NCBI GenBank assembly: GCA_002364325.1
Contig: DEXV01000006.1
Coordinates: 103,496 to 167,495 of the forward strand
From: Gillisia sp. UBA3175
Lineage (GTDB): Bacteria; Bacteroidota; Bacteroidia; Flavobacteriales; Flavobacteriaceae
Length of the DNA: 64,000 nt
Reading direction: 5' to 3'
Below, piece after piece: positions 40,002 through 48,857 of the stretch (position 1 is its first letter; every line of letters begins with the position of its first letter). The notes below the pieces were generated by a model that was not told the origin of the DNA, did not search any database, and saw only the letters and a list, made by a program, of their open reading frames with translations. The translations under genes and the position numbers were made by a program.

Positions 40002-40706
40002 ATGAGGCACCTGATATTACTAATTATTATGTTTGCTTTTTCCAAATCTACTGTAGCCCAAACCTTTGAAATAGGACCATTTATTGGTGGAGCTAATTAC
40101 ATTGGAGATGTAGGTAAATCCTCTTTCGTTAATCCCAATACTTTAGTTGGAGGTGCAATTGCAAAATGGAACAGAAGTGAAAGACATAGTTTTAGATTTA
40201 CTTTATTGTACGCAAATATTGAGGCAGATGATGCTAAATCTAATGAAGTAAGAAGACAGGAAAGAGGTTATAGTTTTAATAATCATATAGCCGAAGCATC
40301 TTTAGGAATAGAGTTCAATTTCTGGTCATTCGATCTTAATGATGCATATATACAAGGCACCCCATATCTTTACACCGGGATTACCTATTTTAATAATAAG
40401 CACCATTACCTAAGTGCAGATCTTCCTAACAAAGGAGTTTTAGAGCCACAGGCCAATAATTATGATTTTGCTATCCCGTTGATTTTTGGATACAAACAAA
40501 CTTTTACCCCTAAAATAATTGGAGCTGCAGAAATCGGTGTACGTTATTCTTTTACAGATAACATGGACGGTAGCAATCCTCAAGAATTGCTCGGGAGAAG
40601 AGATCCTCCAAGAGAATTTGGAAATACGAATACAAAAGACTGGTATGTTTTCTCTGGTATAACCTTAACGTTTACCTTTGGAAAAAAACCATGTTATTGC
40701 AGATAA
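40002..40706 (+). CDS. PorG-like outer-membrane protein (DUF6089)
   Basis: 234 residues. Signal peptide MRHLILLIIMFAFSKSTVAQ, then an eight-stranded barrel pattern with the diagnostic opening FEIGPFIGGANYIGDVG and ending FSGITLTFTFGKKPCYCR. DUF6089 proteins include PorG, an outer-membrane anchor of the type IX secretion GldK/GldN ring. It leads the operon uppS-bamA-ompH-ompH, a standard Bacteroidota arrangement. Assignment to PorG is by family position and pattern; other DUF6089 members have no known role. Confidence 0.78.
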   Translation: MRHLILLIIMFAFSKSTVAQTFEIGPFIGGANYIGDVGKSSFVNPNTLVGGAIAKWNRSERHSFRFTLLYANIEADDAKSNEVRRQERGYSFNNHIAEASLGIEFNFWSFDLNDAYIQGTPYLYTGITYFNNKHHYLSADLPNKGVLEPQANNYDFAIPLIFGYKQTFTPKIIGAAEIGVRYSFTDNMDGSNPQELLGRRDPPREFGNTNTKDWYVFSGITLTFTFGKKPCYCR

Positions 40707-40710
40707 TAAG

Positions 40711-41448
40711 ATGTTCAAAGAAAAGATCAATCTAGACAGTTTACCTAAACACATTTCTATTATAATGGATGGGAATGGTAGATGGGCAAAACAAAAAGGC
40801 TTTTTGAGAGCTTTTGGACATGAAGAAGGTACAAAAGCGGTTCGTGACGTTGTAGAAGGAGCTGCAGAATTAGGTGTCAAAAATCTTACCCTTTACGCTT
40901 TTTCTACAGAAAATTGGAATAGACCAAAGTTAGAAGTAGACACTCTTATGCGACTACTCGTCTCTTCCTTGAAAAAGGAAATAAAAACACTTTTAAAGAA
41001 TAATATTAAGCTTAATGCGATAGGAAATTTGAAAAGTTTACCTAAAAAAGCGCAGAAAGAACTTAACGAAGTAATTGAGAAAACTAAGGCAAACTCTAGA
41101 ATGACACTTACCCTTGCTTTAAGCTATGGATCTAGGGAAGAATTAATACACGTGGTAAAGGAGATTAGCCTTAAAGTAAAAAATGAGGAATTATCTACAG
41201 AAGCTATTGATGAATCAATTATAAATCAGCATCTTTACACCCAAAATTTACCCGACGTAGATTTGCTAATTCGAACCAGCGGTGAACAACGAATTAGTAA
41301 CTTTTTGCTTTGGCAAATAGCATACGCAGAATTATATTTTAGCAATATTCTATGGCCAGATTTTCGAAGAGAAGATCTATATGAGGCCATTTATAATTAT
41401 CAAACGAGAGAACGAAGATTTGGAAAAACCAGTGAGCAGATTAGTTAG
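40711..41448 (+). CDS. uppS: isoprenyl (undecaprenyl diphosphate) synthase
   Basis: 245 residues from the ATG at 40711, 4 bases after the porG-like stop; an earlier in-frame ATG at 40678 would add 11 unconserved residues and overlap the previous gene. Cis-prenyltransferase making the C55 lipid carrier for peptidoglycan and surface glycans. Catalytic Asp20 in SIIMDGNGRWAKQKG; conserved FSTENWNRP and RTSGEQRISNFLLWQIAYAELYF. Confidence 0.95.
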   Translation: MFKEKINLDSLPKHISIIMDGNGRWAKQKGFLRAFGHEEGTKAVRDVVEGAAELGVKNLTLYAFSTENWNRPKLEVDTLMRLLVSSLKKEIKTLLKNNIKLNAIGNLKSLPKKAQKELNEVIEKTKANSRMTLTLALSYGSREELIHVVKEISLKVKNEELSTEAIDESIINQHLYTQNLPDVDLLIRTSGEQRISNFLLWQIAYAELYFSNILWPDFRREDLYEAIYNYQTRERRFGKTSEQIS

Positions 41449-41455
41449 AACAAGC

Positions 41456-44092
41456 ATGTCAAAAAAGTTTTTAAGCCTTTTGGCATTTTGTTTTTTGTAT
41501 ACCCTATCATTTCAGGCACAAGATTTACCGCTAGGTAACGGGAATAAATATACAATAGGAAAAATAGAAGTTTCAGGTACAGTTAGTTATAATGAACAAA
41601 CCGTTATTGCTTATACCGGATTAAAATCTGGGGAAGAGCTCTATATTCCAGGAGATAAATTAAGTAAGATCTTAAAGAAGCTTTGGGATCTAGGATTGTT
41701 TAGCGATATTAATATTTATATTACAAATATAGATGGCGATGTTGCCGATCTAGAACTAGAGATCCAGGAAGTTCCAGAACTAGCTTCAGTAAGAGTTCAA
41801 GGGATCAAAAAGAAAGCTGATCAGGAAGAACTTATCAAAGAGAACAATCTTACTCCAGGCGCAAAGATCACCGAAAACCTGACCACTACCACCAAGAATT
41901 ATATTGAAAATAAATATAAAAAAGAAGGTTACTTCAATACTAAAGTCGCTATAAATACTACTGAAGTGGTAGATACTGTTGCTTCCAACAAAGTTAACAT
42001 GGTAGTGAATGTGGACCGTGGAGAAAAAGTAAAGGTTAGCGATATCGAATTTATTGGTAATGAGAAGATGAGTGATGCCACTCTAAAAGGCGCCATGAAA
42101 AACACCAAAGAGAAGAATTTCTTTAGGGTATGGAAACGTTCAAAATTCAATTATAAAGATTTTGAAACAGATAAAGTTGCCATCGTAAACAAATACAAGG
42201 AAAAAGGATATAGAGATGCTAGAATTATATCTGACACGTTAATTGTTAAGGATGCAGAAACCGTTGCATTACAGTTACAAGTAGAAGAAGGAAACAAACA
42301 TTATATAGGAAATATAGATTTTGTTGGAAATGTTGTTTATTCAGATGATCTTTTAAAAAGAGCCTTGGGGATTCAAAAAGGAGATGTCTATAATGGAGTA
42401 TTACTTAATAAGCGTATTTCTGATAATTCTAAACCAGATGCAGATGATATCGCCAATCTTTATAAGAATAACGGTTACTTATTTGCACAAATAAATACCG
42501 TCGAGACAACCGTATATAATGATACTATAGATTTTGAAATTAGAATTATTGAAGGGAAAGAAGCCTATTTTAATAAAATTAGTCTTGTTGGAAATACTAA
42601 GACAAAAGATCATGTCGTGTATCGTGAATTACGCACTAAGCCAGGGCAAAAATATAGTCAGGAGAATGTAATTAGAACTATAAGAGAATTAGGACAATTA
42701 GGATTTTTTGACGCTGAGAATATTCAACCAAACTTTAAGAACGTAGATCCAAATAGCGGAACTTTAGATATGGAGTATGCTGTTACCGAAGCTGGAGCAA
42801 GTCAAATTGAATTGCAAGGTGGTTACGGTGGTGGAGGGTTCATTGGAACTTTAGGATTGTCCTTTAATAACTTCTCACTTGCCGGGATCTTCGATAAAGA
42901 AGCCTATAAACCAATCCCAATGGGAGATGGTCAAAAACTTTCCTTAAGAGCCCAAGCAAGTATCTATTACCAGACCTACAGCTTATCGTTCGTAGAACCA
43001 TGGTTAGGTGGTAAGAAACCAAAAAGTCTTTCTACCTCATTCTCCTATACTAGACAATTCTTGTTTGATCCTCAAAAACGAAGAGCAGACAGATCAAGAA
43101 GTTTTGATATTTTAGGAGTTAATGTTGGTTTAGCAAAAAGATTAAAATGGCCAGACAACTATTTCACACTTTCTCAGGCAATAGGATTTCAGCGTTACGA
43201 TCTAAATAACTACAACACTGGGTTATTTACTTTTGGAGATGGTTTTTCTAACAACTTAACTTATACTATTGGTCTAAGTAGAGATAGCCAGGGTATCAAC
43301 CCTATTTTCCCTACGTATGGATCTCAGTTTAATTTTATAGCCAAATTCACACCCCCATATTCACTTTGGAATGGAACAGATTATTACGATCTGGAGAACC
43401 AAAGAGAATTCCAGTTAGAAGATGAGAATGGAAACTTAATAAATTCAAGAGGTTTTAGATTAAGAGAAGGGGAAAGTCCTGTTGGAGATCAAGCTAAAAT
43501 AGATCAGGAAAAGTTTAAATGGTTAGAATTTTATAAAGTTAAGTTTGACGCTTCATTATACTCCACTTTATTCAGCTTTAGTTCAAAAAGTAATTTAGTT
43601 CTAAAAACACGTGTAGAATACGGTTTCCTTGGAGCTTACAGCAGTGAACGCGGAATTCCACCTTTCGAGCGTTTTTACTTAGGAGGAGATGGAATGGGAG
43701 CATTTAGTATGGACGGTAGAGAGAACATTGCGTTAAGAGGATATCCTAACCAATCTTTAGTGCCTTTGGATAGAACAAGTCTAAGTCAAGCAACTAATCA
43801 AGATGGAGCAGTGATCTATAATAAATACTCTTTGGAATTAAGATTTCCTATTACCTTGAAACCAATGGCATCTATTTATGCTCTTACTTTCTTGGAGGCT
43901 GGGGCATCTTATGACAATTTTAGAGACTTTAATCCGTTTCAATTAAATAGGTCTGCAGGAGCTGGATTGAGAATTTTTATGCCTCAATTCGGGCTGCTTG
44001 GAATTGACTTCGGTTATGGGTTCGATCCTATACCAGGTCAATTTACACCTAATGGATGGGAAACTCACTTTATAATCGGGCAGCAGTTCTAG
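41456..44092 (+). CDS. bamA: outer-membrane protein assembly factor BamA
   Basis: 878 residues from the ATG at 41456, which gives a signal peptide (MSKKFLSLLAFCFLYTLSFQAQ) and lies 7 bases after the uppS stop. Five POTRA repeats (about 35-430) precede a 16-strand barrel. The barrel holds the conserved loop-6 motif as RGYPNQSL within GRENIALRGYP, and ends in the aromatic residues HFIIGQQF, a barrel-assembly signal. Inserts barrels, including those of type IX secretion, into the outer membrane. Cotranscribed with two Skp-type chaperones. Confidence 0.96.
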   Translation: MSKKFLSLLAFCFLYTLSFQAQDLPLGNGNKYTIGKIEVSGTVSYNEQTVIAYTGLKSGEELYIPGDKLSKILKKLWDLGLFSDINIYITNIDGDVADLELEIQEVPELASVRVQGIKKKADQEELIKENNLTPGAKITENLTTTTKNYIENKYKKEGYFNTKVAINTTEVVDTVASNKVNMVVNVDRGEKVKVSDIEFIGNEKMSDATLKGAMKNTKEKNFFRVWKRSKFNYKDFETDKVAIVNKYKEKGYRDARIISDTLIVKDAETVALQLQVEEGNKHYIGNIDFVGNVVYSDDLLKRALGIQKGDVYNGVLLNKRISDNSKPDADDIANLYKNNGYLFAQINTVETTVYNDTIDFEIRIIEGKEAYFNKISLVGNTKTKDHVVYRELRTKPGQKYSQENVIRTIRELGQLGFFDAENIQPNFKNVDPNSGTLDMEYAVTEAGASQIELQGGYGGGGFIGTLGLSFNNFSLAGIFDKEAYKPIPMGDGQKLSLRAQASIYYQTYSLSFVEPWLGGKKPKSLSTSFSYTRQFLFDPQKRRADRSRSFDILGVNVGLAKRLKWPDNYFTLSQAIGFQRYDLNNYNTGLFTFGDGFSNNLTYTIGLSRDSQGINPIFPTYGSQFNFIAKFTPPYSLWNGTDYYDLENQREFQLEDENGNLINSRGFRLREGESPVGDQAKIDQEKFKWLEFYKVKFDASLYSTLFSFSSKSNLVLKTRVEYGFLGAYSSERGIPPFERFYLGGDGMGAFSMDGRENIALRGYPNQSLVPLDRTSLSQATNQDGAVIYNKYSLELRFPITLKPMASIYALTFLEAGASYDNFRDFNPFQLNRSAGAGLRIFMPQFGLLGIDFGYGFDPIPGQFTPNGWETHFIIGQQF

Positions 44093-44123
44093 GTTTGGCA
44101 CGATTATTTCTAATAGCAATACT

Positions 44124-44948
44124 ATGAAACGCCAAGTTTTTATTCTTCTAGTTTATTTAGCAGGATTTCAGCCATTAGTTCAGGCTCAGAAACCAAATAG
44201 AATAGCCTATATAGATATGGAATTCATTTTGGCAAATGTCCCTGAATACCAAGAAGCTTCGGCCCAATTGGAAGAAAGAGTTCAGCAATGGAAAACCCAA
44301 TTAGATGGCGATCTTAATAGAGTTGAAGGAATGAAGATCTCACTGGAACAAGAAAGACCTTTATTAACAAAGGAACTTATTGAAGAGCGAGAAGCAGTGA
44401 TAGCTTTTGAAGAATCTAAGATTGCAGAATATCAACAAAAACGTTTTGGAGCAAATGGTGATTTTATCCTTCAGAAAAAACAATTGATCCAGCCAATTCA
44501 GGATCAAGTTTTTAATGCAATTCAGGAAATAGGGACCCAGCGCAATTATGATTATATTTTTGACAGAACATCCGATGTTGGTATGGTTTTTTCAGCAGAA
44601 AAACATAATATAAGTGATCAAGTTTTAAGAACCATTACAAGAGCATCTAAAAGAGAGCAGCTGAGTTCTAAAGATGAAATTGAAGAAATGGAAGTTGAAG
44701 AGAATAGAACGGTAGAAGAGGATACGGAAATTGAAGAAAAAGCGCAAGCTGTAAAAGCGGTTCAGGATGAACGCGCAGCTTTAATTGAAGCTAGAAAAAA
44801 AGAAAAAGATTCTATTAGAGAAGTAAAGCAAAGAGAATTTGATGAAAGACGTGCCGCCATTTTAGCAGAACGCCAACGTAAGAAAGACTCTATAGATACT
44901 GCCAGACAGAAAAAAATTGAAGATATTAAAAAGAAAGATAACGATTAA
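44124..44948 (+). CDS. OmpH/Skp-family periplasmic chaperone, long form
   Basis: 274 residues. Signal peptide MKRQVFILLVYLAGFQPLVQAQ; IAYIDMEFILANVPEYQEASAQLEERVQQWK is the Skp start, followed by a long coiled coil. Residues from about 190 on are a highly charged Glu/Lys/Arg tail, unlike ordinary Skp (about 160 residues). The tail may be an extra chaperone arm or a peptidoglycan/lipid-binding region (inference). Adjacent to bamA and a second, short OmpH. Confidence 0.85.
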   Translation: MKRQVFILLVYLAGFQPLVQAQKPNRIAYIDMEFILANVPEYQEASAQLEERVQQWKTQLDGDLNRVEGMKISLEQERPLLTKELIEEREAVIAFEESKIAEYQQKRFGANGDFILQKKQLIQPIQDQVFNAIQEIGTQRNYDYIFDRTSDVGMVFSAEKHNISDQVLRTITRASKREQLSSKDEIEEMEVEENRTVEEDTEIEEKAQAVKAVQDERAALIEARKKEKDSIREVKQREFDERRAAILAERQRKKDSIDTARQKKIEDIKKKDND

Positions 44949-44992
44949 CAAATAACGCAAACCTTTAACCCTTAACAATTAATACATTACAA

Positions 44993-45502
44993 ATGAAACA
45001 ATTTAGAACCCTTTTTATAGCAGTAGCTTTAATGATTGGAGCAACAGCTTTTACAAATGCTCAATCTAAAGTTGCTCACATTGCCTCACAAGAATTAGTT
45101 GAAACTATGCCTTCTTACAAAGAAGCTATGGGACAATTAGAAAAATTGCAAAAAACCTACGATGCAGAGATCAGAGATATGATGACTGAAGCTCAAAAAA
45201 CTATGCAACGTTACGAATCTGAAGCTGCTACAAAGACAGAAGAAGAAAACGCAAAAAGAGCTCAAGAATTACAAGGAACTCAAAGAAGAATTCAAGAACA
45301 CGGACAAAAAGCACAACAAGATCTACAGAAAAAAGAACTTGACCTTTTAAAGCCAGTGTACGAAAAAGCTCGTGTTGCTATCCAAAAAGTTGCAAGAGCA
45401 AAAGGATACGATTACGTTTTAGACTCTTCTAATGGAGCCGGAGTGATCATGGCAGATGGTTATAATTTAATGCCAGATGTAAAGAAAGAATTAGGAATGT
45501 AA
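44993..45502 (+). CDS. OmpH/Skp-family periplasmic chaperone, short form
   Basis: 169 residues, standard Skp length. Signal peptide MKQFRTLFIAVALMIGATAFTNAQ; KVAHIASQELVETMPSYKEAMGQLEKLQ, then a coiled coil, and the GYDYVLDSSNGAGVIMADGYNLMPDV end. Holds unfolded outer-membrane proteins on their way to BamA. 44 bases after the long paralog; ends at the terminator at 45525. Confidence 0.93.
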   Translation: MKQFRTLFIAVALMIGATAFTNAQSKVAHIASQELVETMPSYKEAMGQLEKLQKTYDAEIRDMMTEAQKTMQRYESEAATKTEEENAKRAQELQGTQRRIQEHGQKAQQDLQKKELDLLKPVYEKARVAIQKVARAKGYDYVLDSSNGAGVIMADGYNLMPDVKKELGM

Positions 45503-45524
45503 TATTTTCTAAATAATATTTCTA

Positions 45525-45556
45525 AAAACTGCGCTTCCTTGAAGCGCAGTTTTTAT
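45525..45556 (+). terminator. terminator of the bamA/ompH operon
   Basis: AAAACTGCGCTTC-CTT-GAAGCGCAGTTTT is a perfect 13-bp stem followed by T's. Its T-tract runs straight into TATTTTTG (45554-45561), a -7-like element 5 bases before murI. Confidence 0.92.
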
Positions 45557-45566
45557 TTTTGTACTA

Positions 45567-46361
45567 ATGAGTAATATGAACCCAATTGGTTTTTTCGATT
45601 CTGGCGTAGGCGGCACTTCCATTTGGAAAGAGGTTGTGCAGTTACTTCCATTTGAAAATAGCATCTATCTATCCGATAGTAGAAATGCGCCCTATGGAGA
45701 AAAACCCATTCAGGAGATCGTTGCCCTAAGCAAGAAGAATACCGAGAAACTTATAGCAATGGGTTGTAAAATAGTTGTGGTAGCATGCAATACTGCAACC
45801 ACCAATGCAATCCAAATTTTGCGAGACACCTACCCTATTCCTATTATTGGTATCGAGCCTGCAATTAAACCGGCAGCCTTAAAATCGAAGACAAAATCTA
45901 TAGGTATTCTTGCAACCAAAGGAACATTGTCTAGTGAATTATTTCATAAGACCTCAGAGTTATATTCAGAAAATATAGCGATTACAGAAGTTATTGGTAA
46001 TGGTTTAGTGGCACTAATTGAAGAAGGGAAACAGAATTCAGAAGAAATAAAGATCTCTTTAAGAAGATTGCTAAAACCTATGTTAGATGCCAAAATAGAT
46101 TATTTGGTATTAGGATGCAGTCATTACCCTTATTTGCTTCCCGTTCTCACAGAATTACTTCCAGAACAGGTTACAATAATAGACTCTGGCGAAGCAGTAG
46201 CTAGACAAACAAAAAACGTGTTGGAAGATCATGAACTTAGAAGTTCAAATAAAGAAATTTCACAGCACTTGCTGTATAGCAATTCCAATCCAGCAGTTTT
46301 AGGCAATTTAATTAATGCTGAAAACCATTCCAACTGGAAAGTGGAATATCTAGACTTCTAA
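45567..46361 (+). CDS. murI: glutamate racemase
   Basis: 264 residues. Makes D-glutamate for peptidoglycan. The two catalytic Cys residues are Cys74 (VVACNTATTNA) and Cys184 (VLGCSHYPYL); Asp11 in FFDSGVGGTSIW is the conserved acid. Only 13 bases separate it from the upstream terminator, so its transcript would be nearly leaderless if the adjacent -7-like element is used. Its 3' end overlaps the convergent PorP/SprF gene by 4 bases. Confidence 0.96.
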   Translation: MSNMNPIGFFDSGVGGTSIWKEVVQLLPFENSIYLSDSRNAPYGEKPIQEIVALSKKNTEKLIAMGCKIVVVACNTATTNAIQILRDTYPIPIIGIEPAIKPAALKSKTKSIGILATKGTLSSELFHKTSELYSENIAITEVIGNGLVALIEEGKQNSEEIKISLRRLLKPMLDAKIDYLVLGCSHYPYLLPVLTELLPEQVTIIDSGEAVARQTKNVLEDHELRSSNKEISQHLLYSNSNPAVLGNLINAENHSNWKVEYLDF

Positions 46362-47356
46362 TTTATCGCAGGACATTTACAATCGTAACGCGCTCTATTC
46401 TCTCCGAAGTTATAGCCTAAAGTAATTTGATGAAAACCGCTATTAGAAAGAACGATAGAGTTTATCTGATGCGAATAGGTATACGCGAAAAGAAATCTCT
46501 TATAATCAAAACCAACAAAAGGTGTTATGTATTGCAATTGCTGATTCTTTACTTCAGTTCCATCGGTAGTATACTCGGCTCCTTCAAAACTTCGTCTATA
46601 GGAAAATCCTCCCCAGAGATCACCCAATTCTAAACTTCTATAAATTTTGAAATTTGCATCAATAGATTTTTCGGCAGTCTGGTCTCTCATCTGAAACAAG
46701 ATTGAAGGCTCATAACTCCAATCGCTATTATATTTAGAAATGACATATCCGGTAGAAAATAGATATTTTCGCTGATTATTAGGAACCGCATCTGAATAGA
46801 ATAATTCCCGTCTTACAGGCAAAATATTCTTGGCTGTAGCGTGAGCATAAAAATCCAGATAATAATAAGACATCCCCACATCCATATTTGCATAGATATC
46901 GGAGGGATTTCCTCCTCCTATTAAAGGGTCAAATTCTGTAAAGCCCGATTGATCTAAACTATGTTGAATAACTCCTACACTTATCCCAAAGGAAAATTGA
47001 TTAAGATCTAGTTCACTTCTAGAAAGCAATAAGTGGTAAGCCGCTGTAGCATATATTCCTTGTTTGGAATAATTACCATTCTTATCGTTAAACAAAATTC
47101 CACCCAAACCTATTTTCTCACCTAATCTTCCATTTATGCTAAATGTTTGTAAACTTGGTGCCTCTTTTACGTCGAACCATTGCTGGCGAGCGGTTAATCT
47201 AATTTTATTGAAATTGGCAGCACCTGCCATAGATGGATGCAGCAAGTATAGATTATCTGTTAAATAATCTGAATAGGTAGGAATAATCTCTTGTGCCTGA
47301 ATCCACGAAGTATCGATCAAGCAGTATAAAATAGCTATTGCAACTTTTAATTTCAA
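46358..47356 (-). CDS. PorP/SprF-family type IX secretion outer-membrane protein
   Basis: 332 residues. The start codon is TTG at 47356: no ATG occurs near and the residues after it (KLKVAIAILYCLIDTSWIQAQ) form the signal peptide. Hallmarks: LTDNLYLLHPSMAGAANFNKIRLTARQQWFDVKEAPSLQ, then a beta-barrel pattern with a C-terminal HQITLGYNFGEN. PorP/SprF proteins pair with type IX-exported adhesins and attach them at the surface. No adhesin gene is adjacent, so this is an orphan copy. Part of the secretion machinery that also includes gldKLMN in this window. Confidence 0.9.
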   Translation of the reverse strand: MKLKVAIAILYCLIDTSWIQAQEIIPTYSDYLTDNLYLLHPSMAGAANFNKIRLTARQQWFDVKEAPSLQTFSINGRLGEKIGLGGILFNDKNGNYSKQGIYATAAYHLLLSRSELDLNQFSFGISVGVIQHSLDQSGFTEFDPLIGGGNPSDIYANMDVGMSYYYLDFYAHATAKNILPVRRELFYSDAVPNNQRKYLFSTGYVISKYNSDWSYEPSILFQMRDQTAEKSIDANFKIYRSLELGDLWGGFSYRRSFEGAEYTTDGTEVKNQQLQYITPFVGFDYKRFLFAYTYSHQINSIVLSNSGFHQITLGYNFGENRARYDCKCPAIN

Positions 47357-47364
47357 TTTTGAGA

Positions 47365-47397
47365 TTGCAGTTAGGAAATAAGAATGTTTTATCTTTG
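47365..47397 (+). promoter_or_regulatory. candidate promoter of the Nfu gene
   Basis: TTG (47365-47367), 22-base spacer, TATCTTTG (47390-47397), 107 bases before the start codon. A second -7-like TAATTTTG occurs closer to the gene without a proper TTG. Which one is used is unclear. Confidence 0.45.
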
Positions 47398-47504
47398 TAA
47401 TTTTTGATTAATATCTAATAAGCAAAGCCTATTCTTTAAACCTGAATATCAACGGTAAATATATAGATTACCGCACTTAGTTTTAGTAATTTTGCATCAA
47501 AATA

Positions 47505-48437
47505 ATGAAAATGAATCCATATACTGTTAATATAGAACCTACTTCGAATTCTGCTATTGTAAAATTTGAAACCAATCAATTCCTCACAAGACATGAAAGT
47601 TTTGAGTTTGGAAATATTGAAGAAGCCCAAAAATCACCTTTAGCGCAACAATTATTTCATTTACCCTTCGTGAAAACGGTTTTTATAGCACAAAATTTTA
47701 TTGCGATAGAGAAGTATAATATTATTGAATGGGCAGACGTTCAGGATGAAGTTGCAGATCAGTTAAAGGAATATTTAAATTCTGGTGCAACCATTATTAA
47801 AGCAGAAAATACTACAGAACCTTCTAAAAAAGTTCCCGTGACTGTTTATGCTGAAACAACTCCTAACCCATCGGTTATGAGGTTTGTTGCAAACAAAAAA
47901 CTAGTGATAGCTCCTACAGAATTTAAAAATATTGATGCTACTAAAAATGCACCTATAGCTCGCGAGTTGTTCAATTTTCCATTTGTGAAAGAAGTATTTA
48001 TAGATGAGAATTATATTTCCATCAACAAATATGACGTGGCCGAATGGAATGACATCGCCATGGAATTGCGTGAATTCATCACTAAATACATTCAGGCAGG
48101 AAAGGATATTGTTTTAAAAGAAAGCCTTAAATCGGTGCCAGATAATTCAATAAGCACAGAGCAGGCAAATGTTTCGGTTTCTAAAGAAAATTTAGATCCG
48201 GTTTCCCAACAGGTGATAGATATTTTGGAAGAGTATATTAAACCTGCTGTTGCAAGTGATGGTGGAAATATTATGTTCGATTCTTATAATGAAGAAACCA
48301 AAACGGTAAAAGTTATTCTGCAAGGTGCTTGTAGTGGATGTCCATCCTCTACTGCGACTTTAAAAAACGGAATCGAAACCATGATGCGGGATATGCTTGC
48401 TGGCAAAGTGGACTATGTAGAAGCCGTTAATGGATAA
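47505..48437 (+). CDS. NifU-like iron-sulfur scaffold with duplicated N-domain
   Basis: 310 residues. Two Nfu N-terminal domains lie in tandem (about 3-95 and 105-195): the second has the consensus TTPNPSVMRFVANKKL and both share the LPFVK/FPFVKEVFI core. The C-terminal NifU domain (about 225-310) carries the cluster-binding CSGC (Cys276, Cys279) in QGACSGCPSSTATLKNGI. It probably builds and hands over [4Fe-4S] clusters. The first N-domain is more divergent (its start is NIEPTSNSAIVKFE), suggesting duplication followed by change. Monocistronic or upstream of the dodecin gene. Confidence 0.9.
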   Translation: MKMNPYTVNIEPTSNSAIVKFETNQFLTRHESFEFGNIEEAQKSPLAQQLFHLPFVKTVFIAQNFIAIEKYNIIEWADVQDEVADQLKEYLNSGATIIKAENTTEPSKKVPVTVYAETTPNPSVMRFVANKKLVIAPTEFKNIDATKNAPIARELFNFPFVKEVFIDENYISINKYDVAEWNDIAMELREFITKYIQAGKDIVLKESLKSVPDNSISTEQANVSVSKENLDPVSQQVIDILEEYIKPAVASDGGNIMFDSYNEETKTVKVILQGACSGCPSSTATLKNGIETMMRDMLAGKVDYVEAVNG

Positions 48438-48543
48438 TTAACAAATTCCCAAATTCTGCCATTTAACATAGCTTTATAATCATAGCTTTTAATATTTTGT
48501 AATTTAGTTAGGTACTAATTAATAACCAATTAAAAGAAATATT

Positions 48544-48744
48544 ATGCCTGTAATTAAAGTAATTGAAGTAATGGCAACCTCTAGTTCAGGTTGGGAAGAT
48601 GCAGCTAAAAATGCTGTAAAGCATGCCGCTAAAACTGTTAAGAATATAAAGTCTGTATATGTTAAAGATCAAAGCGCTCGTGTTCAAGGTGAGAATCTAA
48701 CAGAATATCGTGTAAATGTTAAAATTTCTTTTGAAGTGGATTGA
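48544..48744 (+). CDS. dodecin-family flavin-binding protein
   Basis: 66 residues, the family's size. IKVIEVMATSSSGWEDAAKNAVKHAAKTVKNIKSVYVKDQSA matches the dodecin fold, including the conserved Trp36-equivalent in SGWEDA. Twelve subunits store flavins or related cofactors. It has no signal peptide. A terminator follows at 48768-48823. Confidence 0.93.
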   Translation: MPVIKVIEVMATSSSGWEDAAKNAVKHAAKTVKNIKSVYVKDQSARVQGENLTEYRVNVKISFEVD

Positions 48745-48767
48745 TATTCAACTCAAAAGAAAAATTA

Positions 48768-48823
48768 GGCTAATAGTCCAAATTTAAGTCAGTGAGACGT
48801 AAATTGTGATTATTAGCCTTTTT
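48768..48823 (+). terminator. two-tier hairpin terminator after dodecin
   Basis: GGCTAATA (48768-48775) pairs with TATTAGCC (48811-48818) around an inner stem AATTTA/TAAATT, followed by TTTTTC. Confidence 0.8.
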
Positions 48824-48857
48824 CGATTTATTCATTTTTTAAAATTCACTTTCATCA

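Noticed and set aside
44094..44110. TGGCACGATTATTTCT, resembling a sigma-54 -24/-12 site before the long ompH gene
   Set aside because: The -24 part matches but the -12 GC is missing (TTTC in place of TTGC), and the gene is explained by read-through from bamA.
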